From: Basidiobolus meristosporus CBS 931.73
Taxonomy: Eukaryota; Basidiobolomycota; Basidiobolomycetes; Basidiobolales; Basidiobolaceae
Length of the DNA stretch: 64,000 nt
Direction: 5' to 3'
Assembly: GCA_002104905.1 (NCBI GenBank)
Contig: MCFE01000145.1
Coordinates: 62,001 to 126,000, forward strand
The position numbers and the translations under genes are program-made. Position 1 is the stretch's first letter; every line of letters begins with the position of its first letter. The notes beneath the pieces are model-generated. The model was given only the letters and a program-made list of their open reading frames with translations. It was not told the DNA's origin and searched no databases. Shown in pieces: positions 20,539-32,659 of this stretch.

Positions 20539-21608
20539 TGCAGTGGTGTATAGGTCCAAGGGTGAGATACGTCCAACGCTTCTCAAGTGTTTTGTGTGTG
20601 GGGTGTTCACTGGTTGCAATAACCTCTGGCAAAAGCTTGCTAGGAATACTTGGGTTCTGTCTCTAATCTAATGTGAAGGGGAATAAAGCCACAAGCTTGT
20701 CAAGGGAAAACTATTGAGCTACAATCCCCAACTTAGTTGGCGTCTTAAGAAAAGTATGTGCTGGGTTCAGCGTCCTTTGAGATGACAATGTACTAAAGCT
20801 TCCAAAGTCAAAACAACTGTAAACTCCACCAGCAGGGACTTGATAAGAATGCAGCTGAGGTCAATAGTTACAAAGACAGAAAAGTATCTTTGCCTGTACA
20901 AGAACAAACTTGGGAAAGCATCAAATATAATAAAAGATACCTACTCTGAGTATTCCTCACAAGTAGTGCCTCCAAGGTCAGTTGGCTGTCAGCGCGGTTT
21001 CCTGGGAGTGTCCTGTGGTCTGGGGTTGGAAGTTCAGGTAGCAGCAGGTAGCAGTGATCACACTAATCAACAAGTTGGTATATTGATAAAAGGGATGATG
21101 ATTTATTGTTGAGGGATAGCCTCCCTTATATACTTTTCTTGCTGGCTAAGTGATTACTAATCATGGTGTTCCAGAAGGTTCCGGATATCAATAGAAATCT
21201 TAATGACATCAGAATGACCTAAGAATGTTCTAAGTAGGTGCCAGAAGGTTCTAAGAGGCACAGCACATCCAACCAATCAGGAATCAGTATTCTGAAACCT
21301 GTGTAACATGGGGATACCATAAATGGTATGGAAATGGTAGGGATGGTGACATGGGTTGATCATGTGTCACGGGTACTGGCGCAGGTACTTGCCTAATATA
21401 GAAGCACTTGTAGCTAGTAATCTACATAAAGTGAGGGGTAACTTATGCAATAAGGTAAGCAGGTGTGATAGTCAGCCGGCTTATGGGATAGTACTGATTG
21501 GGTAAGACCAATGGGATAAAACTAAAATAAGTGTAGTAGAGATATAGGGAAGTGGAAAATAAGGGAATGAGCACATTTGTCAGTGGGTGTCACTGTCACC
21601 CCACTACA
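20539..21608 (-). repeat. Solo gypsy-2 LTR inserted in gypsy-1
   Basis: About 1.07 kb, from TGCAGTGGTGTATA to CCCCACTACA on the plus strand. It is flanked by GCAG on both sides (20535-20538 and 21609-21612). The uninterrupted paralogue at 12403-12413 reads GTCTACTGTGC, which gives one copy of the duplicated CTGC/CTGT on the coding strand. It contains the frame 20840-21112, which is not considered a gene. Confidence 0.9.
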
Positions 21609-22091
21609 GCAGTAGACAATTTCCAAGTCAAATTGTTGAATATATTCACTCCATCTTGTCATTCTTCTAGAGAGTACCTTCAGAGTAAATACATACCTGA
21701 GGGAGTCATATTCAGTTTTCACAGGGCACTTGACTCCTTCAATTTAGCATCACCATGTCTTCAAACAGTGTATTATAGCAAGCATCTCCTTCTCATGCAC
21801 TGGATAGTTTTGTTCTGCTGAGTTCACTTTCTTGGATTCAATGGCAAAAGGGTAGTCCTTTGCCTTGTGTTCCTGGCTCAACACACCACCAATTGCATAA
21901 TCTGAAGCATCTGTGCACAGAGTGAACTCTTTTCTGAAGTCTGGTATTCTTAGGCTTGGCAGCTTAGCAAGTTCATTCTTGAGCGTCTGGAAGGCAGTCT
22001 CACAAGCTATGTCCCACTTGTAGGCATTGTCTTTCTGGAGGATATCAGTTAATGGGGCTGCAATACTTGCAAAAGACTTGACAAATCTCTG
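21609..22091 (-). pseudogene. gypsy-1 RNase H, N-terminal part
   Basis: It matches 12020-12405 of the open frame, including LCTDASDYAIGG and the EKEMLAI helix. It has a few extra codons upstream that link to RT and are deleted in the derivative. A frameshift near 22090 separates it from RT. Confidence 0.75.
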
Positions 22092-23640
22092 TTAATAGGA
22101 AAGCATTCCAAGGAATGATATGAGCTCTGATATTCTATGGGACTGCTTCAGATTCTTGATAACTTCAACCTTCTTAGGGTATAAGGTTACTCCTGTGCTA
22201 GTCACTATGCGTCCCAGAAATTCCACATGTTCCTTGAAGAATTCACACTTGAGTAGCTTGCCATAAAGCTTGTTCTTCCTTAGCTTCTTCAAGACCTTTT
22301 CAATGAGCACCATGTGATCCTCTTCTGTCTTTCTGCATATCAATATATCATCTAGGTAGATCATGACAAACCTGTCTAAGTACTCTTGGAAGACAGTCTG
22401 CATCAGGGTCATGAATATTGGGGGGAATTGGTGAGGCCAAAACGCATGACTAGGTACTTGTAGTGTCAATATCTAGTCCTGAATGCTGTCTTTGGGATGT
22501 CATCTGGCTTCACCCTAATCTGGTTGTATCCTGATATGAGGTCAATCTTGCTGAAATTGGTGGCTCCATTGAGTTGGTCCAAAAGCTCATCAATCCAAGG
22601 TATGTGGCACTTAATTGTCATGGTAACTGAGCTGAGCGCTCTGTAGTCAATTCACATCCTAAGTGTTCCATCCTTCTTCTTCACAAAAAGTACTGGCACT
22701 CCCCAAGGTGACTTGCTGGGTCTGATATATCCTTGCTGTGGTAATTGAGCTATTTGTCTGTTCATCTCTTCCAGCTCCAATGGATTCATTCTGTAAGGTG
22801 TCTTACTCACTGGAGGTTTATCTGCTGTTTCAATGGCATGACCCATGCCTCTGACTGGTGGTAGGTTTACAAGCTCATCTAGAAATACATCTAAATATTC
22901 CTTCAAAAGAGTCTGGACCTTCTGGGGTACTGGAGTAGAGAAATCCTCCTGTAATACTTCCATGAGGAACATCTGGGTGCCTTTTCTTAGTGGTTTACAG
23001 AACTGTGTCTTGCTAATCTCACTTGTTTCACACATGCTGGAACTGACAAAGTTTAAATCCAGTCTGGCAGGTAATAGCTCATAGGTCTTGTTGTCCTTCT
23101 GGATCTGAGTAGCATGGGTTCTCCAGTTCATTGATGGATTACAACAGAATAGCCAGGTTTTCCCAAGTACAAGGTTAAACTTGCGGTTCCTAAACATATA
23201 GGCCTGCAGATCTTCTTCATAGTCATCAATCTTCATCCTTACTGGCTGGGTAATACAGTTGACTATGTGAGGGTTCACATCAGCTGTCAAGACTGAAGTT
23301 GATTTGGTGGGTTCCAAGTTGATTCCAGCATTCAAAGCAGATTGCTCTGGCATGTACTCATGCAATGCTCCTGAGTCAACCATGATCTTGGCAGGTACTT
23401 CATTGATTACTCCATTCAAGTATAATAGCTTTCCTGAGTTTGAGGTCATCTGGGATAGGTATTCTTCTGTCATATGGAAGGTGAATTCTGAGCCTTTTTC
23501 AAGTTCATCCTCCATGTTACTATGCTCCAGGGCCTCAATATGGTTAAATGTCCTTGATGGCTGGTTTTCATTTCTTCTCTGAGGGCTGCACTTTCCAATA
23601 TGTCCCCACTGGTGGCAAATAAAGTGAAGTCCTTTCTTTT
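22092..23640 (-). pseudogene. gypsy-1 protease and reverse transcriptase
   Basis: The frame 22652-23515 contains the aspartic protease motif KIMVDSGA, a linker and the RT N-terminus ending VPVLFVKKKDGTLRM. A stop follows, then a [11 protein letters not shown] block near 22530 with the first RT Asp. The frame 22092-22469 has the intact active site FVMIYLDDILI. So the RT catalytic residues survive, but at least one stop and one frameshift (near 22440-22480) separate the parts. The gag zinc knuckle FICHQWGHIGKC lies near 23600 and lacks the first Cys of CCHC. Confidence 0.8.
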
Positions 23641-24129
23641 TACATTCTTCTGGAGTAGGATTCTATTATGCATCTATTTCCATTGGCACTGCTTCTGATT
23701 GTATTCTTGGACCATTCCTTTCTGTCTGAGTGTCTTCAACTTTCTTCTTGGTAGTGTCTGCTGATGTGAGGGCTCAAAGGCATCCTGAATCTCTGACACA
23801 AACCCATCCCAGGTAGAGATTGTAGAGCATCCCATCATAGTGGCTGACCGGATCTTGTTGTGGTACCACTGTATAGCTACATTGACCAGGTAAGAGGCTG
23901 CATAATGTAACTTGCTTTCTGGAGCAATTCCCTTAGCCCTGAAAGCTTCTTCAATCTGGAAGAGCCAAGTTCCCAAGTTTTCATTGACTCTTCCATGGTA
24001 CCAGTTGACCTTCACACTTAAGTTGCACTTGGTAGGGTTTTGCTGGCTTTGGGACATGGTAGTCCTTACTTGTTGCTGTTGGGCCAGGATTTGCTGCATA
24101 GCATTCTTTCATTCTTGGTTTTCAGACAT
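23641..24129 (-). pseudogene. gypsy-1 gag
   Basis: The presumed ATG is at 24129, close after the primer site. Codon 7 is TGA (it would be Arg if the codon was CGA). From 24099 the frame is open to 23674. It contains the retrotransposon gag fold signature (ENLGTWLFQIEEAF and YLVNVAIQWYHNK). A stop lies in the zinc-knuckle spacer near 23670. Confidence 0.75.
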
Positions 24130-24187
24130 CTTGAGGGAGGCTTCTTCTTTCTTCAGGTGGGATACTTCTAGTTATTGCTGCTTCCAA

Positions 24188-24452
24188 TGTTACAAGCTTT
24201 GGTATAAGAGTTGTAGAGGAATAGGGAGTTTAGCTGGTATTGTATTCACTAAAACTTAAACTGATTTTTATTGAGGTTCCAGCAGCTCCTAATATACATT
24301 CTGCCAGATCAATTGCTGACTAATTGTAGTTCCTAATGTAGGCTGTGGCTAATAACTCATTTATTTGCATCATCATCACCCTATAAGATTCTACTTAAAA
24401 TCTATTGCTGTCTGATAAGGAATTGTTGATTCATTTGCTGACTACCCTGAAA
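24188..24452 (-). repeat. gypsy-1 5' LTR, truncated
   Basis: It starts TGTTACAAGC and matches the first 265 bp of the reverse LTR, then breaks at about 24452 within the sequence that normally continues AATGCTACTG. The missing part points to a later deletion or recombination with the following unassigned segment. Confidence 0.8.
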
Positions 24453-24984
24453 CTGTTACAGAATGTTCCTGAATATTAAGAAACCCTCCTTACTTAGTGT
24501 TACAGCTGCATTACTTCTACAAAGTTATAAATACTGGGCATCTTTATTACTGAACAACAGCTTGACTGTTATCACTATTTCTTGATAAGTTCCTTATATC
24601 CAAATCACTTCTTGAATTGCAACAATTAACAGATTCTTCATTCAGGACTGAATGATTATGGTCTCAAATTTAATATTGTGCTTAAACTCTACAACCTGAT
24701 CTGGCACTCTCCAATTGCATGAATCTACCATAACAAATGTGATGTGCTGCTGTTACTTCAGATAGAGTACTGCAACATAGAGCTTGGTTGACATTGCAAA
24801 TGGACAAGCCCATGGTCTTGTGGACCCATCATAACTTATAGGTTGGCCCCTACTGCCACTTCTCTAGTGCCAGTTGCAAGGAAGTTGGCTTCATTGCTCA
24901 CCATAATATGGTTGTTACCTCTTAGTGTGTAGTTTTGCATGGACTTCTCTTCTGCTGTCCCAAGCATCAATACTCCATCATCCT
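24453..24984. other. Unassigned segment
   Basis: No known family was recognised. It holds an inverse match (24560-24645) to 10585-10640. A minus-strand frame near 24880-24990 (with MLGTAEEKSMQNY) could be a piece of a coding region but shows no known motif. Confidence 0.35.
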
Positions 24985-26437
24985 TGTGTGATAGGATTGC
25001 TAAATCATACCTAGTGTGCTAGATAATCCATGACTATTGCACCATTGTGTGCCAGATTGTCCTGTAAAATGCAAAGTTGTACCAGAGCAAACTTACCTAT
25101 CAATAACTATACTATTCCTCTAAATTGCTCTTAAAAACACTGGATCACACTACAAGCCCTTGTATGGTATGATGGAGCAAGTTGAACATGTATGATGCAT
25201 ATTGGATTGCATTGGCATGCATCCAATCACATTTGTTACTGATTACTTATTTAATTAGAAATTTGTGAGAAAATTGACACTAAAATCATTGAGTCATTGT
25301 TAAATGATGAGTTTTGCAACATAATGATGAGACATATGGCAGATGCTGAACACTTAGTTAAAATGTAGGACAAGTCATATAAATCATGCTGACTCTATCA
25401 AACAAATTTAACAAACTCCTACTCTATCCCTCACTAATCTTAATATAACTTACTTATCTTGAAAGTATTTTCATGTCAATCCCATTGCTGCTACCTGATT
25501 TCCTTTTGACAAATTAGAGGAGGTCTGTATTAAGCAATGTGGACTTTCTACCCCAATCTACTCTAGGCAATCCCATATTAAGCTTCTCTTATACTACACC
25601 AGCATGCCCTACAAATTTTGATCCCATAATCCATGGCAACAAAAAGTCCTAAAAGTATTCATCTACAGCAGACTATAATGGCAAACCTTCTTGCCAAGAG
25701 TATGGATGACCCTCTGAAGGGAAGCAACACTTTCATCTTGGCAAATACTAGGCACATTGAATGAAGTTTCAAGCACTATCTGGTATTGAGGGTAACATCA
25801 CCTGGTTTAGTGGGGCATTTGCTGGAAGTAGGCATGATAAAGCACCTTTGGAGGAGTATCATCTAGAATTCAGTAGCAGACTTGGCCTATATAGGAGGTG
25901 ATTGTTGGAGCTTACGTTGTATTACAGTGTATGGGAAGTCATCTTATGATGTGCAGAGGATAGCCAGAGATTAGGATGTATTACAGCTTACAGGAGCCAA
26001 GGAATGTTGTGCTTAGCAGGAAGCAGAAGCTCTACAATCAGATATTGAGTCATTTCAGAGTGAGAGTAAAGCATACATTTCAATTTCCAAAGATATTCAG
26101 CATACTGGTGGGTAAATACAGTGGATAGTCACATATATGAGAAGACAGCAAAATATATATAAAAGAGTCAAGATACTGATTAATGGACAATATACTTTAT
26201 TAATGAAGACATCTATTTAGAAAAAAGTGTCTGGGGCATTATGAATTATAAGTAAATAATGCAAGAGATGAACTATTGTGGCCAACATAAGAAAGATTAA
26301 GCAAAATTATAAGTAACAGTATTCCACCACTGGCATCATAATAGAGAATGTGGTACTAGGCAGTGCTGTAGAGAGGCAGATCAATCCAGCACCATAAGCT
26401 GGCTAGCACTTTGTGGCTTTATCTAACATACCAAGTC
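24985..26437 (+). mobile_element. Harbinger relic
   Basis: The left subterminal block in outward orientation (24985-25168, ending at a terminus-like GGAGCAAGTT) is followed directly by the intergenic region and transposase on the plus strand, ending in a decayed right terminus (CCAAGTCTAG, 26430-26439). ORF1 is absent. This order does not occur in intact copies and implies a rearrangement. Confidence 0.7.
25443..26255 (+). pseudogene. Harbinger transposase relic
   Basis: Strongly decayed. The start codon reads ATA, and a deletion near 25710 removes the stretch with the first catalytic Asp. The second (AGGCATGATAAAGCACC near 25831) is still coded. No open frame is left. Confidence 0.75.
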
Positions 26438-26899
26438 TAGAGCACCCAATTTTTGTATACAGAAAGAAACATGAAAGCTCTGTAATGGCCATGTTGCGGA
26501 CCTCTGTGGGCATTATAACAGAAGTGTGGCAATCCACATGTAGCTTTTATATTGCTAGCATACCAATTTACCAAGTGGTGCTTCCTTTTTCTTCCTCCCC
26601 TTACACTCTTTGTCAATTCTGTTGGAAATTACACCTTTTGATTCTCTCACCCACTGCTACCATGGGTATTATGTTTTAAAAGTTTACAACTCCACATTAA
26701 TACTCAGCTAACTTGACTTGTTAGAATATTGCCCCAAAATCGTAGAGAACATTGACCAAATCCCTTGTTGGAACAGACTGAGAATTTTTTTACATAAACA
26801 CCAGTTATGCCAAACATCAAAATTGTCAATGTTATCCAAACTGCCCCATACTTTACACACATGTTCTTCAGACCTTTTTAAGGCTATTTTGCATGCTTA

Positions 26900-28130
26900 T
26901 TATACCAAAATTATGTAAAAATATAACTAGTAGCTTTATATTCTGTAAATAATCAGGTAAAAAACCACATAATCACATTGTATACTACCAATGTTCTTGC
27001 TACACATTCTACACACAGCTATGAACAAGAAAACTCTGGCCTCCTTCCCAGTCTCTGCTAGATGGATGCTAGTCCAGTCCATTTGACACAACTTTGGTAC
27101 CTCAGCTTTGCCACTTTTCAATGAGATATTTGCAATGTTTCCTTATACTGTGTATTGCTGGAAACTTACCCAACTTGCAAACACATGCTTGGTTGATGCC
27201 ACTTTTTCCATGAATACCCTCTGTGTACCTTCAAGAAACCTTTTGATACAGAGCCACTATATTCCTTCTCCCTGCTGGATCCTAGTCCCCTCTGTAGGTG
27301 CACTCTGGCACTTGTTAATGTGAATGCTGTCTTGAAAGGTGTACAAACTGGCTTGTAACCATATGAAGCTTGTCATACAGTGGTAGACTCTCTTTATAAA
27401 TGTTAGCCTGTTTCATCCATCTTAATCTTTCATTACTTTACTGATCATTCTCACTTTGCAGCTGCTTAGCTTCTCAATGTCAAAGGCATAGGTGTCTCCA
27501 TGTGCATATCTGCCTTCAGTATATCATAGCTCTTCCTGGCTGTCCTGCTTAAGCCAGCTTATCACATCCATGACACAACTGAAGGTAAACTCTTGATGAG
27601 ATTAGGATTTGGTAGTATATTGACTTGACTTGTTTTCCTATTGGCCCATATATCTGCTCTCTTGGAGGCTCCCAAAGGGTCCAACAAGATCTGATATTAT
27701 TAGCATGCTGAACAAGATTACAAAGAGAAAGGATGCAGTAGTGGCCTAAGTCTGTGCATTCAGCTTTATGCTTGTAGTATAGCTGCACAAACTTGGTAAC
27801 AAACTCCTTGCAGCAATGCTGTAGATGCTCCTAATTAACATTGATGTGTCACATCTGGATAGGTACTTCTACAATGACCACATTTGACTCTCAATGTTAC
27901 TGATGCACACTTGGTCAAAAATTCTTCAGAGCACTTCCTGAGTATATACATTTCTTGTTCATCTACTCCTTGCACTTGTATAATTAAATATCCATATAGA
28001 TATTTATCAAAGCTTGTGAGAAGCACACTGGGTAGCTGATATTGTGTAATATATTGCCAACTTGCTGTAAATCTTCTGGTATTTCAAAGGGCTTCTTGAG
28101 CTTGATATGCACCATGTACTACTTGCCAAG
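26900..28130 (-). pseudogene. Plavaka-like transposase, C-terminal relic
   Basis: This is the minus-strand counterpart of the better copy at 44930-45955. It includes an LCNLVQHANNIRSCWTLWEPP block, equivalent to the family's GP-x-F/W-x-FPMER motif (here decayed), and upstream a region matching the HLQLLCKEF segment. The C-terminal part matches at 26940-27180 (CRMCSKNIGS). Many stops are present. This part of fungal Plavaka transposases follows the nuclease core; its function is unknown to me. Confidence 0.6.
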
Positions 28131-28139
28131 AAAAGGGCC

Positions 28140-28960
28140 TAGTAGAGTACAAGCAGTATTAGTCACTATAGCAGTCAAAGACCTGGCAGTGCCATAGGTA
28201 ATGGAAGAATGAAAAGATTCTATCCAAATCAGAGACAGGGAAGTGTGAAGAAGAGGCTCCAGTCCTCACTGACTAAACATGCTAGCCCAGAACAGGCTGG
28301 GACTCATAATAGCCAAGAAGAAATATTAGCAAGATAACTACTGTTTAGTCACAACTTGGAAGCGCGGCTGTTTGAGGTACACTCCAGTGAGGTTGATCAG
28401 CTTTTGGAGAAAGGTGACTTGTCTACCACAGCCCCAAATCCTCCTTTGCACACAGATTGGAGATACCACTGATAAGAAAGGGAACAATATCAACAACACA
28501 GAAGACCAGCTATGCTCACAGTGAGATTTTGGAGTATTAATAGGGACACCAAAAGGTTACACTACTTCAATATGAGTAGTGCTTAAGTAAATCCACTTGA
28601 AGATTACAAGGACTTATTGCAAAGACTGGCAGCTGGTATGCTGGGCCTTGTAGTGCTGGCTAAAGAATAGGATGAAAGGGAACCAGGAAATGAGCAATGC
28701 ATAAAGCCATAGGGTTCCTGCAAATGTCATAAAAAGAAGTGGCATCAAAGAAGTATTTATCAATTAGTGTGTCTTAATGAAGTTGCTTGATGTGCAAGAG
28801 GTTGGGCTTGGTGTTAGTGCAAGGTATAAGGACTTGTATAGATCAGCACAGAAGATTATAGAGCTACAACTGACATCTTGACAGATATAAGCCAATTTGA
28901 GGCTGGCAGAGAACTAATCAAAAGGCACTAATGTGCCACAGTGATGAAATATTTTGGTGC
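28140..28960 (+). pseudogene. Relic of the Plavaka-like accessory gene
   Basis: It matches 42270-43400 of the accessory gene in element B, including the stretch TACACTCCAGTGAGGTTGAT near 28378. It is closed by stops. It is valuable because it shows the sequence without the solo LTR that splits element B at 42464. Confidence 0.6.
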
Positions 28961-29315
28961 AATATTCCAAGGAGTATTGGAAGTGATGTGGAGAACTAGT
29001 GGATATACATGTTATTCACTTGTAGATATATTGATCAAAGTATGGTAATTATACTTTTGATATAGTAGAGTAAACAAACATGTACAGTTTGTTAAGGAAG
29101 GCCCCAAGAATATGTGTGCAAAGTTTGGGGGCTTTTGGACAACATTGAGAAAGATCATAACCTGGGTACCTGATAATTTGCTGAAAATATTTTAAGTAAA
29201 TCCCAAGAAATTTGGTTAGGACAGAATGCTAATCAATGAATAAGATCTATGTGACTAAGTAAGCATGAATACTTTGGTGACAACTTAATAATACTACATA
29301 CTTGACCAAGTTTTT
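28961..29315 (-). repeat. Degenerate solo LTR of copia-B type
   Basis: It matches the copia-B LTR (58990-59340) across the GGAAGTGATGTGGAGAAC and GCAAAGTTTGGGGGCTTTTG stretches. Its ends are too decayed to place exactly and no target duplication is visible. Confidence 0.65.
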
Positions 29316-29440
29316 GTGATATCCAAGGTGCAATATGTTTTAACGGCCTTTACATGGTGTCCTAATTATATCAGTATTCTTCAATCATTATATGTAGCCT
29401 TTTGTCAGGATCATCAAAATTATTTTTCATAGGGTTTTTG

Positions 29441-29977
29441 TCATAACACCCTTTTTCTGTAGGTTTGATGGGAGCCTTACAGCATCAAGCTCTTATTTAC
29501 TCAATAGTACCCATTTTCAATGACTTTAGGGAGTGCTGCAGGGCCTGCATCTCATCAACCAGTCCTAGTGATAAAGCTTTGTAGTATTCAGGTGCACTTT
29601 CTTGAACACTACTCTTCAAGAAGTGCTAGCCTGTTGATACACCAATTAATGATCCAATATGCCACTGTAGGCATTAAAGTAGTCTTCTAGGTTTTCTGCA
29701 TTGTTACTTTCTCTAACAGTAAGATTGCAGCTCTGTCTACAAAGGAGGATGTGGAGGCAGAGGTAGGCAAATTGCCTTTCACTGCAAACTCATCTTCCTC
29801 ACTTGAGTGTGGCTTCACTGGCTACACATCCAACTCTTAAGAAGACTGCTATTGTCTTAGTGATAGTTCTTCTAAAGTATTAAAGGATTGAGTCTGTTCT
29901 GGGCTGAGGAACATAACTGGTGATTGCGGCAACTTTTTTCTCATAGCTGCCTTTCTCTGTCTTGCCTAGACTTTTTT
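29441..29977. other. Unassigned segment between two Plavaka-like termini
   Basis: It lies between the right end of element E and the left end of element A. Minus-strand frames (for example near 29650-29720 with NNAENLEDYFNAY) resemble coding sequence with stops, but I recognise no family. Confidence 0.35.
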
Positions 29978-30538
29978 CACTATGAAAAATAATTTAGTCC
30001 TGCAGATGGATCCAATCCAGATCAGCCATCAGGATTGTATTGAGAGACTGTCATAATACCAGCAGCCTGGAATTAGCAACCCTCTTAACAATCTTATCAC
30101 AGGATCATGGCAGTGTTTTGCTACTATAAATGCCAACTAAATTTACAAGACTTGACAAGATTCCATTGGTGCTGTGACAATAATTGCACGGCATTGTTGC
30201 AGTCTTATTGCACTCTACAACTATTTTAGATGGATCCAACAGGCCAGGACATCCAATTTCCTTGTCTGGCAAGAAACTTGATGGTAGTCCAGCAGCCTCA
30301 CAGGAAGACTCTGATGGCATGATAATGGCAGTATGGAGGCCTACAGCTAGTTCTGTAAAATGCCACTGCACCAATTTACCAAATGGTATTTCCTTTTTCT
30401 ACCTTGCCTTGAGCAATTCATATATTCCACTGTTGAGTCATCCCTCTTTATTTGCTTACCTACTACTACTTTGGGTATTCCATATATAGTCCAAATAAAA
30501 AAAAACTATGGCCTCCTGCCTACTAACCTCTACAGAGC
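29978..30538 (-). mobile_element. Plavaka-like element A, left part
   Basis: It starts at ACTATGAAAAATAATTTAG (decayed CCCTATGAAAAAT) and runs through the left subterminal region to the transposase 3' end. It is cut at 30538 by the gypsy-2 LTR and resumes collinearly at 44924. Compare the uninterrupted parts at 36346-36950 and 54900-55000. Confidence 0.75.
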
Positions 30539-31599
30539 TGTAGTGGGGTCACAGTGACACTCACCGACAAATGTGCACTTTGTCATATCATCTACTTCCC
30601 TATTTCTCAACTACACTTCTTTTAGTTTTATCCAATTTGTCTTACTTGATCAGCACTATCACATAAGCTGGCTGACTATCACACCTGCTTACCTTATTGC
30701 ATAAGTTATCCCTCACTTTACGTAAGATTACTACTAGTAAGTGCTTTGATATTAGGTAAGCACCTGCACCGGTACCCATGACACAAGATCAACCTGTGTT
30801 GCCATCCCTACCATTTCTATACTTTATATGGTATCCCTATATTATGCAGGTTTCAGGGTACTGATTCCTGACTGGTTGGATGTGCTGTGCCTCTTAGAAC
30901 CTTCTGGCACTTACTTGGAATATTCTTAGCTCATTCTGATGTCGTTAAGATTTCTACTGATCTCCAGAACCTTTGGGAACACCATGATTGGTAGTCACTT
31001 GGCCAGTGAGAGAGGTATAGAGGGGAGGCAATCCCTCAACAATATGTTATCATCCCTTTTATCAATATACCAACTTGTTGATTAATGTGATCACTGCTAC
31101 CTGAACTTCCAACCCCAGACCACAGGACACCCCCAGGAAACTGTGCTGATAGGCAACTGACCTTAGAGGCACTTCTGGTGAGGGATACTCAGAGTAGGTA
31201 TCTTTTATTATATATGATTCTTTCCCAAATTTGCTCTTGTACAGGCAAATATATTTTTCTGCCTTTGTAACCAATGACCAAAGCTGCATTCTTATCAGGT
31301 ACCTTCTGATGAAGTTTACAGTTGTTTTGACTTTGAAAGCTTTAGTACATTGTCATCTTAAAGGATGCTGAACCCAGCACATACTTTTGTTAAGATGCCT
31401 ACTAAGTTGGGGATTGTAGCTCAATAGTGTTCCCTTAACAAGCTTGTGGCTTTATTCCCCATCACCTTAGATTAGAGACAGAACCCAAGTATTCCTAGCA
31501 AGCTTTTGCCAGAGGTTATTGCATCCAGTGAACATCCCACACATAAAACACTTGAGTAGTGTTGGACATATCTCTCCCTTGGACTTATACACCACCATA
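30539..31599 (+). repeat. 5' LTR of gypsy-2
   Basis: 1,061 bp from TGTAGTGGGGTC to ACACCACCATA (CA decayed to TA). It matches, end to end, the solo LTRs at 20539-21608 and 52232-53309. The frame 31062-31289 (minus) inside it is not considered a gene. Confidence 0.88.
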
Positions 31600-31618
31600 T
31601 GATTGGCACCCAAGATGG
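31600..31618 (+). promoter_or_regulatory. Primer binding site candidate of gypsy-2
   Basis: The LTR is followed by TGATTGGCACCCAAGATGG. TGGCACCCA could be a CpG-decayed TGGCGCCCG of the tRNA-Lys type; this is a guess from the pattern only. Confidence 0.3.
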
Positions 31619-31739
31619 GTGGTTCATACAAGCTCCCTAGGACCAAACAAGATTTACCTGAAGATTTGAGCCATTATGCACTTATTGAAAAGAGACTACC
31701 AATATTATCAAGATTACAACATCAACCCACCAACCCAAA

Positions 31740-32600
31740 ATGAACTGTATACCAATACCACTCTCACATGTAGCTTTACAGTTTGATGGAAAGAATGTGG
31801 AAAGCTTCATATTCAAATGGGAGAAGCTCTGCAAGGTGTGCAGCCTATTTGAACACAAAACAGCTGAAGACTTCCCCTACTACTGCACCAATGATATTAC
31901 CACTAAGCTTCTCAGACAAGGAGGCATTCTCACTGACTGGGCCTTAATCAACACCTACCTATAGATCAAGTATGGAAGACCCCAGATATACTATGGAACT
32001 GAAGACTTCAGACACTTTGGAAGGACTGGAATTTCTGAGCTACTACTTAAAGTGTTTATTCAATAGTATGAAGACATGGCCAAGCCACTCCTGGAGTCCC
32101 AAGCTATAAATGAGTTTATCATGACACTTTACCTTGCACATGGGCTTCCCCAGGACTTGGTAAGGAAAGTTGACTTTTATGCGGCCAAGGAGGATAGGTC
32201 TGGCATTCCATGCCTTGCAGAGATGAAATGTGTTTTCCTAGAGGCAAAGCAGACTTCTGCCTTTATGATACTTTTGAAGTCTAATTTGCCAGACAAGTCA
32301 ACCAAGGAGCCTAGGTGTGCTGTTGCTGACAATCAGACCTACACTACCAACAGAATTGACTAACTTGCTGAGCAGCTACAAAAGCTAGCCCTCAAGATTA
32401 ATGGCTCAGCTGAAGTAGCTACTGAGAGCCAAAGACCTTTCCCCAGACACAGCATTTGGTGTGACTCTGCTTCCCATGCTAGGCAAGAATGCTCAGAGCT
32501 TAGTCAACTACTTAGAGAAGGAGCTCTACAGTTTGATGCCAATGGAATGTTTACTGACAGGAAAGGAAGAAGGATCCCCACCTATTTCCAATGAGGATGG
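31740..32600 (+). pseudogene. gypsy-2 gag
   Basis: Two open stretches (31740-31964 and 32076-32363) separated by TAG codons give a retrotransposon capsid-like protein (LQFDGKNVESFIFKWEKLC). It is followed near 32455 by WCDSASHARQEC, a CCHC zinc knuckle of the lineage in which the first Cys appears as Ser. It is not functional as read. Confidence 0.75.
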
Positions 32601-32659
32601 ATGAGAGCTCTATTCCAGAAATCTGACTCAACAAAAGATGGATCTTGACCTGCTGATAA

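Larger units (their letters stand above)
20345..24452 (-). mobile_element. gypsy-1 copy with gag-protease-RT-RNase H, truncated at both ends
   Basis: The most complete internal region of gypsy-1 in the window. It reads from the LTR piece (24188-24452) through leader, gag, protease, RT and RNase H to the N-terminal integrase spacer, where it is cut at 20345. It supplies the parts deleted in 11593-14023. A solo gypsy-2 LTR (20539-21608) splits it. Several stops and frameshifts inactivate it. Confidence 0.85.
26438..29440 (-). mobile_element. Plavaka-like CACTA transposon, element E
   Basis: It runs from the Harbinger relic to a right end ATTTTTCATAGGG (29428-29440), the inverse of the CCCTATGAAAAAT terminus. 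The minus strand carries the C-terminal part of the transposase. The plus strand near the right end carries the accessory frame. A degenerate copia LTR is inserted at 28961-29315. The assignment to a CACTA/Plavaka-like group rests on the transposase block described below. Confidence 0.65.

Noticed and set aside
20840-21112. 90-codon frame, with relatives at 31062-31289 and 52413-52670
   Set aside because: All lie at the same place in gypsy-2 LTRs, on varying frames; LTR sequence is not expected to code there.
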